From NCBI GenBank assembly GCA_004835665.1, contig RBKR01000010.1:1612001-1676000 (forward strand): a stretch of 64,000 nucleotides of DNA. Direction: 5' to 3'. The notes beneath the pieces are model-generated. The model was not told where the DNA came from. It ran no database searches and saw only the letters and a list, made by a program, of their open reading frames with translations. A program made the translations under genes and the position numbers. Numbering within the stretch: the first letter of the stretch is position 1; each line of letters opens with the position of its first letter. This document shows positions 19,725-31,111 of the stretch, one piece after another. This DNA comes from Phoma sp. XZ068 (taxonomy: Eukaryota > Ascomycota > Dothideomycetes > Pleosporales > Didymellaceae).

Positions 19725-21049
19725 TTATTGGTACAAGCTTTCAATGGGACCAGTATATCTTGCAGTTCGCTTCGGATGATGCGGCCGGCTTTCCCATAGA
19801 TGCTTTGCGCGCAAGGCCGTCTTCCTGACTCTCGCAGTGACCAAGTCTCTGTCGAAGCTTAACCCGTTCCCGGATCCCACACTATTGTCGGTCTCGTTTC
19901 CGCTCGCCAATAAGTAGCAAGCCTGCTCTAACTCAGTCGTAAATCCCTTTAGTATTCGAGAGAGCACTGTCCATTCTATCTCGTAGACTGGAACAAACCA
20001 AGAGACCCTTCGGAAGCAGCTATTTAGCTCTCGGAAAATCGGGATGAGAAGCGCTCTGGCATGGTCGATAGGGCCAGCTTTTGCCTGACTACCATGCTCC
20101 AACCACCTCAAATGCCAGTCTTCTAGAATGTAGAAAGACCCCGGTTCCATCCTTACTGTTGGGAGGCGATGACGCAGCTGAAAACACAGCGTCATGAGTA
20201 TATTGAGACAGTCCCCCAACCATTCCGTGTCTGTAATCAATGTGGGCTTGGCATTCAGATTTGATAAAGTCAATTTGCGAGAGACGGCCTCATGAAGATA
20301 GTCAGTCATCCGTGGGTTATCCGATTTGTTGCTTGCCAATGCGTCGTACACTTTGCATATCGATCGCAACAGTTCTTGCCGCTTCTGAGGATTGGTTTTG
20401 TGGTGATTCACAGAGTGGCTCGGGTGGTGGGTCTGAATCGTCTGAGTGTTGTGCAAGCCAAGGGCCTCTGACAGACGAGATCGCGATTCAACAGCGTCTC
20501 TTGCGTCCTGGTTCGCGTGAGCGAGCGAGCGAGTAGTGATTGTTTGCTCGGGGTGTTCTCCCTTACATTTCCCATGCACAGAAGGGCATCGGGGTTCTTA
20601 GCTTGGATGGCTTCGTACACGAGGTCATACAGACGTTCCCATACCTCGCAATCCAACTCAGAGTGATTCTTCTTGACGAGGAATGGTCGGAGGTCAAGCA
20701 CCGAGACACCATTGGTCAAGCTCTATAACCCTTCCGAAACGAGCTTGAACCCGTCGTCCAAAACTTGCAAGGTCCTACAACTTCGAATGACGAAGTCGAA
20801 ACCAAATGTCCAAGGGTTCCGAGGAAGCGGTTCCAATAGAAGAACGAGCGGTCCTCCCTGGGTGAATGGCCCGGCAAGTGCTTCGGTAATCTCGAGTTCG
20901 TGTTTTGTAATCGCATGTTTCCGGTACCTTTTGACGAAGCGGACAATCTTTTCAAAGGCTGTCTTGTACTCACATCCAATTTCAGAGTCGATGCTGATCT
21001 CTTGGATGAGGGCGGTAACCCGATCTATGTCGTCCATTTTGCTTATCAT
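19725..21049 (-). pseudogene. Hypothetical protein gene with an in-frame TAG
   Basis: A minus-strand coding region starting at 21049 or the second Met (MDDIDRVTALIQEISIDSE). After about 108 codons one TAG interrupts the frame at 20723-20725, then the same frame continues (SLTNGVSVLDLRPFLVKKN) to a GTAAGG donor near 20570. An acceptor some 140-180 bases on joins a long last exon ending at 19725, rich in Leu, Trp and Arg (TDTEWLGDCLNILMTLCF, FRELNSCFRRVSWF). I recognise no domain. A single CAG-to-TAG change would explain the stop, as would an unseen splice or a sequencing error. It is the first gene inside the spacer, next to the left LTR. Confidence 0.5.
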
Positions 21050-22990
21050 CCTTTGACCGCTTTCAATTCAAATTATGAGCTTTCGTCGTACGTATCAAAC
21101 GAGTGGGTAAACACTTGCAGATCTGAAACTTTGACTTACTATAAAGCACAGGTGCTTTTATAGGTACAATTGCTGTCAATTATATGCAACAGAAGTAATT
21201 GTATTGAAGTGATTTCGCTGCGTGATTTCTGAGACTGCAAAGGATGATCTCCGCACAGTCCTATATTGTCGGATATTGAACTATCTTTGACCTTGACAAG
21301 TCCGTTTGCAGACATCGGCGCCGTTACAGCCCGGGAACGGATTCCTAACATACTACAGTAGTCGGAATTGATGTTCTGGACTCTGCAAACTATCTGCGAA
21401 TGCATTTGGCCTTCAAGGCAGTAGTTAATGTCGCGCCAGTGTGACCCAGTCTCCCTTCTTGCGCCTACACCCCGCAGCTGATCGCCGCAACAGGCCGCTG
21501 CAGCAGCTATACAAGCGCTCTGTTCGCGCCACAAGAAGAACATAGCGGGTATTTAACATGGGATTCAGGGTGTATATGGCTGACTAAAGGAGACGTCATG
21601 TTAGTATGTGACGTGGGAAAGAAAGAAAGAATGCACATACTAGTTAAAAGCTGAGGAAATTGAGGGACTCGCCAGACGTTCGCGACGCTAGTAGCACGAA
21701 AAATCCAAACACTCAAACCCAATGTCTCATAGGTAAAGAATATGGCCAGAGTAGAAAAGAAGCTGCGGTGGCGCACCTGACCTAGAGCAAGCTCTGGCAG
21801 TCCCAGCTGTAATCGCGTGGTGCAGCCGCAGCTATGCTCTCCTGCAGAGGTCTCTAAAGCACAATCACACATTGCACACGTGCTGTACAGTTCACATCAC
21901 TCGGTGACGGTTGTCAATTCCTCTTCTATTGTGCTGACTTGGTGTCATGACATGTACATTTACGTCAACATCAATATCGGGATACATCTATTTGTGTATC
22001 TTCTCAAGCGGTTATGAATTTTGTTTTCCGGCCGAATGATGCCGCGTCAAATCGACTGCAACTACAAAGATAGCAATGGATATAGAGTATCTATTACTAA
22101 TGTTTAATCTTATGTCTAATAGCATAGATGTCGCACTCGAGCTCAATATAACCGAGAAACAGGTTAGTAAGGGTTCGTGTGCAACTCCTTCAAGCTAATC
22201 TGCCTCTCCTACTTTCCCGGACGCAGTTACTTCCTAGAACAACTGCCAGGGACTTATCATCTTGTAGCTGTTGTGTAACATCTTCCGAAGCCTGGCTTAA
22301 AGTACCCTCCAACATCGTGTTAAAGGGGTGGAAGTCGAGGAAGAGCGACAAATGTCGTGTAGGGGGTTCATTGCTAGGACAATTATAGGAGTGACTGTCT
22401 TATGGCTTGCAACTCGAGTGTCCTAGTCCAGCTGTATCCCCACTAAAGATTTCAATTGCCGCCTCCGAAATTAAGTTTATTTCTTGCACATCTTTTTAAC
22501 AAGGTGCAATTCACACCACGCACAGGTAGGATTAGTGGCATCTTAATTGTAGCGTAAGCGCCAAGGGCGCTAACCACACTTACTCGAATGTGATTTGTAA
22601 TGAAACGTCGGAGTGCAAAACTACTGCCGATCTGTCAATGGTTACAAGCGCAGCTAGAACAGACGTGTGTTGGTACCGCAAGCGCTCATAAAGCAAATTC
22701 CGCGCTGTGCAGATACTACATCCTGATTTTATAAGCGAGTGCAGTGACCAAAAGTGCATAGTGGTAGCAAACGCTGTCCTGAAACTGGGTTCGACTTTCA
22801 ATCGCGGACTATATAAGATGCTGACAACATTCTAGAGCTTTATGAAAAGCACCCCTAACCGTCCAGCCGTAAGTAAAACTTGAGCAATGGATTCTAATAA
22901 AGGGTTCTGATGCAAGCGCTAATTGACAACAGAGTACCCCGTACAACAGACTCTTTGACAATAGTCAGTTGATAGATCGCTTCTAGCAAC
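21050..22990. other. Long intergenic stretch, no supported gene
   Basis: About 1.9 kb with only short unrelated frames. The last part is the promoter of the NmrA-like gene, with TATATAAG at 22810, about 180 bp before its ATG. I see no repeat shared with the rest of the window. Confidence 0.5.
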
Positions 22991-24169
22991 ATGAAAGTCG
23001 GTATCGTAGGTGCAACCGGCCAAACCGGCTCGATCATTGTGAAGACGCTACTGTCTGAAGCTCCAAGATTTGTGCGTCTCTCACTGCCGATCCGGCCTTT
23101 CCATATGGACGAACCTTCTAACTGCATCTATATCAGGAGATCACTGCTTTGACAAGGCCTTCATCTCTGCTAAAGCCGGCAATTCTCGATCTGAAAAAGA
23201 GAGGTGTGGAGATCGTCCCTCTCGATTTAACTGGTCCAAAAGAAGACATAGCCAAAGCCCTCACCGGAATGGATGTTGTTATCTCTACCATTTATGGTGG
23301 TAGTGTAAAGGACGAAATCCCTCTGATCGATGCTGCCAAAGCTGCAGGTGTCTTGCGCTACTTGCCATGCTTTTTCGCAACAGTGGCTCCCCCTAAGGGT
23401 GCTCTGCTTTTGAGGGAGATGGTAAGTCGTCCGACTCCGTCAGCTTCCAACTCTCCATGCTGATCGGTTGCTGAAGAAGGAAGATGTGTTTAATCACATC
23501 AAAAAGATCAGGCTGCCCTACACTGTCGTCGACATTGGCTGGTGGTATCAAGTCAATCTGCCCCGCCTCCCTTCTGGTCGCATCGATTACGCTGTAATGG
23601 AAACATCAGATGGTATTGCTGGAGATGGAAACACACCCATGGCTTTCACAGATCTTCGAGACATTGGGGTATACGTTGCTCGTATCATCTCAGACCCCCG
23701 AACTCTAAACCGGATGGTCTTTGCTTACAACGAAGTTTTGACACACAATCAGATATACGACATGTTGGAGAACGTCAGTGGCGAGAAGCTCCAGCGTAGA
23801 TATGTGGGTCAACTTGTCTGATGCATTCAAGTCCAAACGAGTAGCACTGACAAGGCGCATCAGGTCACTGCGGAGGAGATCGAAAGCCGAATCCAGGCCG
23901 TAGAGGCGAGAAATCCAGCTCTGGACTCTGCCGATTTTGTGGAACTGGCCCAAATACAGTACTGGTACTCATGCGGCATCCGTGGGGACAACACACCTGA
24001 GTACTCGCGATACCTTGGGTACGTCTTGGCCAAAGATCTGTATCCTGATGTAAGAGGGACCACGATGGAGGCCTACGCCAAGGAAGTTATTCAGGGCAAA
24101 GGAAGAAGAGTGTATGAGCACCTAGCAGACCTGCCATCGATCAGAGCTATCAATCAAGCCCCGCAATAG
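22991..24169 (+). CDS. NmrA-like / isoflavone-reductase-like NAD(P) oxidoreductase (332 aa)
   Basis: Exons 22991-23071, 23137-23421, 23477-23803 and 23864-24169 join in frame to 332 residues. The N-terminus MKVGIVGATGQTGS carries the GxxGxxG cofactor loop (7-13). Family landmarks are VVISTIYGG, the AAGVLRYLPCFF block, the LREMKEDVFNHIKK helix that begins exon 3, LPYTVVDIGWWYQ, and the C-terminal EYSRYLGY region. Members reduce aromatic or quinone-like metabolites, and some only sense NADP; which applies here cannot be told. The protein is probably cytosolic, as no leader is seen. A TATATAAG box lies upstream, and the gene converges on the SDR gene at 24854 across a stretch with one copy of the recurring element. 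Confidence 0.85.
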
Positions 24170-24853
24170 TCGCGGAGCTATGAGATAGGGACAAGGAGGG
24201 AAACCAATGCCTGCAACATATATGACCTTCGCTTGAGAGATAACACATACGTAACGTATCTTTGTCTGTTGGCAGAAATCCAAGTTGGACTTTAGGTGTG
24301 ATTGTCTGCGAAAGCCAGCTGGACACTGACCACCGACGGTTAGTTAAGATCCGCCGCAGCATGTGGATCTTCACTCTCTCTTAGTCCTTGATCGACGGTC
24401 CATATCATCATCTCATCAATGAATTTTAGATATGCTTTGAGATCTACTATGCAATCGAATCAGAGCGCAGGGACCTGTTGTAAAAACCAAATGAATATCG
24501 CGCTAAGGCAAAAGTTTACTGATGCGATGCATCACAACTCAATGATCTCTTCGTCTATCGTCAAGATACAATGACCGTACGCAGCTCTTTCCCTGCACCC
24601 ACATATTGAGCTCATAAGCAGCTTGCAATTCTTATCGGCTTCTGCCCCCACCGCTGGCCTGCGACATTATCCTTAGCGTACGGACTTGTAATAGCGGTCT
24701 GTTTAAATACTTGTGTCCACTTGATCGATATCTTGAGACAAAAGCGATTACCCAGAGTGCTCAAAACACAAGTCTGGAGTGATGATTTGTCCGCACCGAT
24801 GTGGAATTAAGCTTAGTACAAACTGACTGTTCAATTGACGTTTTAATTCCGTA
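24170..24853. other. Intergenic with one copy of the recurring element
   Basis: 684 bp between two convergent genes. A partial copy of the element (GAGCTCATAAGCA) is at about 24604-24621. Nothing else is recognised. Confidence 0.5.
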
Positions 24854-25831
24854 TTACATCTTTAGCGTGATCAAGCAGAACTCTGGATCCTTCTCGAACC
24901 TGCCCTGCATGGCCATCAACTCTTCGACATCCCAGTTTGACATGACAAAACGTCCCTTGAGAAATCGAGCCGCAGAGCTGGCAAGCCATACAGCGAATCC
25001 AGCCGGTAGATTCTCCTCATCGCAATCGAAATAATCAACCTTGCTGTCCACCATGGATCTTGCCCCAGGCGTAAAGACTACTCCAGGATTGAAGCTGTGG
25101 ATACGAACTGGCTTATTGTCCAGCTGATCCACATCTTGTTGCAGGTGCTGCATAGCACGTGTGAATGCGAGCTTGCTCGTACTGTATGGAGCCTGGCCTG
25201 GAATGGTTGCGTAGGAAGCAGAAGTAGAGACATCTAGGATGACCTTAGGGTGGTTTGGAGCGTTTGCGTGTCTGGTATCTTTGACCTTTCCATCAAGAGT
25301 AGTGAATGGGATCGCACACAGCTCTGGCGCTAAGAACGCCCGTACCACGTTCAGGTTGCCGATAAGGTTGGTTTCAAAAGAATCTCTGTAGGCCTGGGAC
25401 CCAAAGTCTAAGCTGGCTTGGCCCTGAGTAAGATTGGCTGCACTGGTGACGAGAACATCGGCGTCTTTCGATTGCATCCTCTTGGAGTTGCCGTTGTTTA
25501 AGCGTTCTCGGATAGCCTTAAAACTGGAGTTGACAATGTCAGGATCTCGAGTATCAAGGAGGTACGTCCAGACGATCGTTTCCCGATTTGCAGCTGCGTT
25601 CTCTACGCGCAGTCTTGCCGATGCCTCATCGAGCGCTTCCTGGCGCCGTGCAAGCAGTACAACGGTGGCAGCGTCTGCAATACAGAATCCTTGTGCAATC
25701 GCGTACCCGATCCCGCTCGCACCGCCGGAGATGATGATAGTCTTGCTGTTGGCGGAATTCGAAGGGTTTGAAGGATCAATAGCTGGATAGACGCAATGAT
25801 GTACAGTCTGAGTTAGGTGTTGGAGGGCCAT
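24854..25831 (-). CDS. Classical short-chain dehydrogenase/reductase (325 aa)
   Basis: A single exon. The ATG at 25831 (MALQHLTQTVHH) is preferred over the open extension to 25975 because an ATATATAAT box lies at about 25885-25893, inside that extension, and the family fold begins soon after. The cofactor loop IISGGASGIG is at 34-42, NLIGNLNVV follows, and the catalytic set is Ser near 202-204 (DVSTSAS), Tyr 216 and Lys 220 (PYSTSK). The length is slightly above the usual 250-300 because of inserts around the Asn-containing helix. It oxidises an alcohol or reduces a ketone with NAD(P); the substrate is unknown. It lies on the same strand as the aldo-keto reductase gene 530 bp upstream. Confidence 0.85.
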   Translation of the reverse strand: MALQHLTQTVHHCVYPAIDPSNPSNSANSKTIIISGGASGIGYAIAQGFCIADAATVVLLARRQEALDEASARLRVENAAANRETIVWTYLLDTRDPDIVNSSFKAIRERLNNGNSKRMQSKDADVLVTSAANLTQGQASLDFGSQAYRDSFETNLIGNLNVVRAFLAPELCAIPFTTLDGKVKDTRHANAPNHPKVILDVSTSASYATIPGQAPYSTSKLAFTRAMQHLQQDVDQLDNKPVRIHSFNPGVVFTPGARSMVDSKVDYFDCDEENLPAGFAVWLASSAARFLKGRFVMSNWDVEELMAMQGRFEKDPEFCLITLKM

Positions 25832-26361
25832 TCTGCAAAAATAAAACAAAAGACCACAACCAAAAATAAGAGAAGACCCAGGAGATATATAATAGAGCCA
25901 AACCAATCTAGCAGCTGACGTGTAGCCATTGTTTGGTGTTCTAGGGGTTTCGAGGTAACTGTGCTCAACAATCAATCCTCATTCAATGTGCAGTTCTTAC
26001 AAAGCGGAAACATCATCACGCACAAGAATTGACGGGCAAAATCTAGAAGAGCATGCATATGTTGAATCGTATTAGAACCAAACGGACATACTTGAGACGA
26101 GGAATTATCATTAGTGATACATACAATCGACTTTGCATGTAAGCATCTTATTCGACAGTAGTACAGACGCGAAAGATCTTCCATTCCATACAACAAGCAA
26201 CTGATCTAAGCTATTTCTTGTGTGTATCGATCAACTAGTGATGAAACTCTGGCCTAGAGCGAGCACCAAAAATCACAATACAGAAGTCTAAATCGGCATG
26301 AAGAGCACCTATACACAAGAGCAATTCTGCGCCCCAGAGTCAACTTGCAAACCACGATCCG
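25832..26361. other. Intergenic between SDR and aldo-keto reductase genes
   Basis: 530 bp with the SDR promoter near 25885 and no gene or repeat that I recognise. Confidence 0.5.
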
Positions 26362-27519
26362 TTACTGCGGCGGTCTGATCGCCTTTGGGCCCTCTACCCA
26401 TTCATAAGTACCAGTAACCTTGGTTAACGACACATCCTCTGGTCCCTTCACCTGCTTCTGCGTTGCCAATCTATCGTACATGGTCCCGCTCAGCATAGTG
26501 TGAGGAAAGCCATGATCAAACGCATACGCAGTTTCGATTTTCTCGATGTCTCCCTCTGATAAACAAACAGAAAGTGCCGCAATGCTCCCCTGCAAGTGAT
26601 CGACCTTTCGCTGCCCAACAATCGAAAACACATAAGGCACCTTTTGCTGAACATACGCCAACGCAACCTGCAACAACTCACACCCCTTCTCTTTCGCCAC
26701 TTGATCCAGAACACCAGAAACTTTCTTATCGTGCTCTGACAGCGGCATCCCATTGCGCCCTTCGTTATGTTTCTCGCGCTCCTTGTACGCCTCCTCAGTC
26801 TGGAAACGTCCCTGTCCAAGGACACCCCACGGGCACAGCGCCATACCCTGCTGCACGCACATTGGGATGATTTCCCTTTCAAAATCACGGGTACTGGCAT
26901 TCCACATGCCTTGATACACGGAAAACGATCTCAGCCCGTGGTTTCGCGCGTACTCGTTGGCCATCGATACGATCCAGGCTGGCGTGTCGGAAATGCCGAG
27001 GTACAGGAGTTTGCCGGACACGACAAGGTCGTTGAGGCTGTGCATGAGTTCTGGGATTGTGGTTGTGTAGTCCCACCAGTGCACGTAGAACAGGTCAACA
27101 TCCGATGTTTGCAGTTTCTTGAGAGAAGCCTCTAGCGACAGCTTCATGCTTTTTGAGCCTGTGCCGGAGTAGTTTGATTGAATGTGCTTGGCGTCATGGG
27201 CAAAATAGGCGCCGGTGTATTTAGTTGCTAGGACAATGTCGTCACGGTTGTTACGGGCGCTTAGCCACTCGCCGACCCATGTCTCCGCTTCGCCGTTGCG
27301 GTAGAAATTAGCAGTGTCGATGAAATTGCCGCCCTCGCTGTAGAAATGATCCATGATCTGGAAGGCTGCCTCTTTGCTGCACTTGCCGTAGCGCTCAGCC
27401 AGGGATTCGCCAAATGTCATGGTTCCGAGGCATAGTGGGGAGACTCGCACAGATGCTGTGGGCGCGAGTTGACGGTGACGGAAAAGGAGAGACTTCTTGT
27501 TGAAGGATGGACTCGTCAT
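26362..27519 (-). CDS. Aldo-keto reductase, aryl-alcohol-dehydrogenase / norsolorinate-reductase-like (385 aa)
   Basis: A single exon of 385 residues starting MTSPSFNKKSLL, of full family length. The catalytic tetrad is visible: Asp 68 and Tyr 73 in FIDTANFY, Lys 100 in VLATKYTG, His 147 in LFYVHWWDY. The cofactor-side segments CPWGVLGQGRF and FSIVGQRKVDHLQ are in place. The pattern is that of the fungal AKR9-type enzymes related to aryl-alcohol dehydrogenases and to the norsolorinic acid reductases of aflatoxin-type clusters; that likeness is to the family and does not show such a product. It uses NADPH to reduce an aldehyde or ketone in the cytosol. It is divergent from the alcohol dehydrogenase gene, and a copy of the recurring element lies 257 bp before its ATG. 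Confidence 0.9.
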   Translation of the reverse strand: MTSPSFNKKSLLFRHRQLAPTASVRVSPLCLGTMTFGESLAERYGKCSKEAAFQIMDHFYSEGGNFIDTANFYRNGEAETWVGEWLSARNNRDDIVLATKYTGAYFAHDAKHIQSNYSGTGSKSMKLSLEASLKKLQTSDVDLFYVHWWDYTTTIPELMHSLNDLVVSGKLLYLGISDTPAWIVSMANEYARNHGLRSFSVYQGMWNASTRDFEREIIPMCVQQGMALCPWGVLGQGRFQTEEAYKEREKHNEGRNGMPLSEHDKKVSGVLDQVAKEKGCELLQVALAYVQQKVPYVFSIVGQRKVDHLQGSIAALSVCLSEGDIEKIETAYAFDHGFPHTMLSGTMYDRLATQKQVKGPEDVSLTKVTGTYEWVEGPKAIRPPQ

Positions 27520-28531
27520 CTTGAAGTGCTGTAGTACACTGTTGCTTCGAACGACGATGAGGAGCGAAAAACTGTGCTGAAGTTGTAATGCAAGTACTTG
27601 TGATAGTCGTTGGAGATAACGGGACCTGAGCCGGGAAACCCATGAAACATTGTAGAGTCAAGGTCGGCGGGGTAGCCTATGCGTCATTATAGAACATCAA
27701 CGGATGGTGGTATGATCAGCGAAGAAAACCCAAGAACAAAGAGATCGTGGTAGCACCGGGATGACTCCCCACATGTTAAGCTCATAAGCAAGCAGCATTG
27801 GTATCTTTTCTTTTAGCGTTCAAGCTTGTTTTGCAGGTTATCACGTCGGCGCTATCGGACTTAGGCGGACCCCTCTCTCAGCTGCTCCGGTAATTACTGG
27901 CAATTTAGAAACCGGGAGCGGGCAGCGGTGAGCTCGCATAGAGAGACGCTGACGCGTTCGAATCTTGGCGGTCTCCATTCCCAAAGCGTTTGTCGGAAGA
28001 TAAACAGGAAGACATTACCTACCTCCGGGCGGATGTCCTTTTGGGAACTCAACAATGTGCGTATCTGGGCGAACGCAAGGCAGAACAAGGCTGACGATAC
28101 GGCCCGGTTACACTGCAAACCCGTTGTCCGTCGTTGGACCGCAGTCACACCAAACTTTGCGAGCCACGGTTCTTGTCTGGACTCATCTACACTGCTGACA
28201 AGGGACACTCTCGAGACACCCATTTAGGTGATAAGCAAGAGATATTTGCGATCATCGGGCGTCGTATCGTCCAGCACATTTGACATCCTAGGCGATCAGC
28301 GGAACCGTTGTCACCGTAACAGCACGGAGTGCACAACCTTGGAGCAAGAGTTACGCAAACCAATCTGTTTAGGTGTTGAGGTTGCTCCATTTCCCGACTT
28401 GGCACGTAGGCTGTGTAAACTGTTGACAGGGGGCTTGACAGGCTTATATAGGACTGCCATGAGGCATGCTATAGCATAGCAGCATCTAACGAAGTCATTC
28501 TCACTTCCCATACAATCCCTCCTCAATCGCC
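27520..28531. promoter_or_regulatory. Divergent promoter region, aldo-keto reductase and alcohol dehydrogenase
   Basis: 1,012 bp between two divergent genes. The recurring element (TTAAGCTCATAAGCA) is at 27776-27790, and TTATATA lies at 28444-28450, about 82 bp before the alcohol dehydrogenase ATG. The layout fits shared control of both genes. Confidence 0.5.
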
Positions 28532-29669
28532 ATGGCTCTCAACGCAACAATGCGCGCCGCAGCTTTGATGGGCGCCTTCAACGTCGGAATCATCGACATG
28601 CCGGTACCTGTAATTCGTAATGCTACAGACGCCATTGTTCGCATCACCGCGGCTGCAATCTGCGGTTCGGACCTACACTACTACCATCAGGACCTTGGTT
28701 CTCCTGAAAACCCGATGCCTATCGGTCATGAAGCCATTGGCTATATTGAGGCAGTTGGTGACGCTGTTCAAAGCCTGCAGGTCGGCGACTACGTTGTTGT
28801 ACCTGATAACTTGGACGACGGTCACTTCAACTATGGCCCCGAGCTACCCCATTCGTTCGGCGGACCTGAAAACGGAGGCCTTCAGGGTATGTCTGATTAT
28901 CGTCTTTACGAGTACTTTTGAATGGGGACTAACGTATGTCCTTGCAGCTGAATACGCTCGAGTTCCGTTTGCCGACAACAGCTTGATCCCCGTGCCAGTC
29001 AACGCAAGCACAAACGCCAGTACCATCATCGACTACTTATTCGTGTCTGACATATTCGCGACTGGGTGGACTGTACTCGATTTTGCCGGATTCCAGCCAG
29101 GTGATACAGTAGCGGTCTTTGGCGCTGGACCTGTTGGCCTTTTGGCCGCATACTCCGCAATGCTCCGCGGCGCATCAAAGGTATATTCCATTGATCACGT
29201 TCAAGCTCGCCTTGATCTTGCCAAGTCTATTGGGGCCATACCAATAAACTTCAATGAGACAGACCCGGTAGAGCGGCTGCTAGCGTTGGAGCCAAACGGA
29301 GTGACTCGAAGCGTGGACTGTGTGGGGTACGAAGCTGTAAATGCGCAGGGCGAGATCGAGCTAGGCATTGTTCTTCGGAATATGATGGATGTCACCAGCG
29401 ACTATGGTGGTATTGGAGTCGTTGGGGTCTATCTTGGAGACGAAACCACAACAATGTCGATGACGCAATTTTGGCGCAAGGCTTTGACCATGGGTAGCGG
29501 TATTGTGCTGCCATTGCAACACGCCACCGAGTTGGTTCAGCTGATCGCCAGTGGCAGGGCTAAGCCAAGTTTCATAGTCAGCGCAACAATTGGGATTGAA
29601 GAAGTACCTGAGTACTTCCGCCGCTTCGACCAGCACCTCGAGACCAAGGTCATCGTAGAATTCCCGTAG
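28532..29669 (+). CDS. Zinc-type (GroES-like) alcohol dehydrogenase (358 aa)
   Basis: Exons 28532-28886 and 28948-29669 join in frame across a 61-bp intron to 358 residues. Catalytic zinc ligands are Cys 44 (ICGSDLH) and the GHE at 65-67; the Rossmann loop is VFGAGPVG near 176-182, and VYSIDHVQARLDLAKSIGA follows. The four-cysteine structural zinc lobe normally found near residues 90-115 is missing; that stretch reads DNLDDGHFNYGPELP. The overall pattern resembles the fungal formaldehyde/threonine-dehydrogenase branch. It should interconvert an alcohol and an aldehyde with NAD(P) in the cytosol. It is transcribed away from the aldo-keto reductase gene, and a TATA-like box sits close to the ATG. 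Confidence 0.85.
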
Positions 29670-30643
29670 ACATAAAGAGGGGAGTTGTTGTTCCGACAAG
29701 TACGGCTATATACCTAAGGAATCAAAGGAATTTCACTCGTATGCGTACAGGTTCCTGCTTACACAACTCGTAGCATGACAGCAGTCACAACTTCAGCGAT
29801 AATCCATAGGTCCGCAAAACTCTGGGTTCGAGAAGAGTCTCAGTAACCCTAACCCGAACAGGCAGCCGCATGGTAGATTTATACTCCAATTGGATAGGAC
29901 AAGCCTCTACGGATTAGGCAAGCGCGCAAGATCACGCCGTTTCCAGCCAAATTATCTCTTGTGGTTCAGGTCTCCCATAGTAAGGTATCGATTGAGTGAA
30001 TCGAATCATGCTGTTGAGAAATGCGGGTCAATGGTAAGTTGTTCGCAGTTTCAGACTTGGAAGGTCAGTTTATATGGTAACGAAGGACCCCGGAGCGCAA
30101 TACTTGACAACGTAACAAAGACGCGCCATCTTCTACTCAATAGTCTGTAGACGCGCACCGTTTGAGCATAGAGAGAAAGGAAAGAAAACAAACAGAAGGA
30201 GAAGAGACAAAGTCAGCGGAATACAACAATCTCGTCGACATGCGATAGAAGGTCCAGAATCGACGTTACGTTAAAGGGTTACGTCAATGACGCTACCCAC
30301 ATGTGTAGATCATGACACCGGCAATCCCCGCGACCCATAAGTTAAGCTCATAAGCAAAGTGCATTAGCGCCCCTGTCAGCCCCGTTTCGATCCGGTTGCA
30401 GAGCTTAGCGCAATAGAACTTCAATTCGCAACCTATTGTCTCGTAGTCCTGGACGGCCATGTCCAGATTTCGTCATCAGGTTTGCAAAGATCCACAATTG
30501 AGAAGCGTGGTTAATTGAGAGTATTACTGCGAATATCTTGTTCAATATTTAACTTGAATCATGTCCGAGTTGGTGATGCATCGTCACTGCCGTTCTGTTT
30601 CTACTCCTGCTCAAGTCCGACCATCCAAGAACTCAGCAACAAC
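29670..30643. promoter_or_regulatory. Upstream region of the cupin gene with the recurring element
   Basis: 974 bp without a supported gene. The full-length form of the recurring element (core 30342-30356, then a GTGCATTAGCG half) lies about 290 bp before the cupin ATG. Confidence 0.5.
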
Positions 30644-31111
30644 ATGCGTTCAACTACATTATGGGTTTTCATAGCCTATTTTTCCAATGTTCTCGCTTCG
30701 CCGTCATCTAAGATAATCCGAAACTCTCGAAGCCCTGAGACCAATAGCACCCTTGGTACAAACACGTTCACGGGCGAAGTATGGATCGACGTTGGCTATG
30801 TCGACAATTACACCACTATTGCCAATGTCATGTTCACTCCCTCTGCAAGGACCTTTTGGCACCGACATGAGGAGGGTCAGCTGCTCAAGATCGTGTCGGG
30901 TTCTGGATGGATCGCAGACAGGGGTGGCAAACCTCGACGACTGTATACCGGGGATATTGCATGGTGCCCCCCGGGAACTGTCCACTGGCACGGTACTGAC
31001 GCGGAGAGCTACATGGTGCATCTTGCGGTCGCGCATGGAGCGACGGAATGGCTTGAAGAGGTTTCTAGCGAAGAATACGCACAAGTTAATGGCACATCTG
31101 ACTCAACGTAA
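30644..31111 (+). CDS. Secreted small cupin-domain protein (155 aa)
   Basis: A single exon of 155 residues. The ATG at 30644 is chosen because it starts a clear signal peptide (MRSTTLWVFIAYFSNVLAS); the frame stays open upstream but is not leader-like. The cupin barrel shows motif 1, FWHRHEEGQLL (His 73, His 75, Gln 79), then SGSGWI and the GDIAWCPPGTVHWHG motif 2 (His 114, His 116), enough to bind one metal ion. Three N-glycosylation sites (NST, NYT, NGT) fit secretion. Single-domain cupins of this kind occur near carboxymuconolactone decarboxylases, lyases and isomerases of aromatic breakdown. The reaction cannot be named. It follows the alcohol dehydrogenase gene on the same strand. Confidence 0.8.
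   Translation: MRSTTLWVFIAYFSNVLASPSSKIIRNSRSPETNSTLGTNTFTGEVWIDVGYVDNYTTIANVMFTPSARTFWHRHEEGQLLKIVSGSGWIADRGGKPRRLYTGDIAWCPPGTVHWHGTDAESYMVHLAVAHGATEWLEEVSSEEYAQVNGTSDST

Noticed and set aside
21507..21872. 121-codon minus-strand frame
   Set aside because: It is cysteine-rich with erratic composition, no motif and no splice context; probably chance.
27460..27461. Symmetry centre of the inverted duplication inside the aldo-keto reductase gene
   Set aside because: The centre is only the arithmetic midpoint of a 16-kb unique spacer; the sequence there is not palindromic and the gene is intact.
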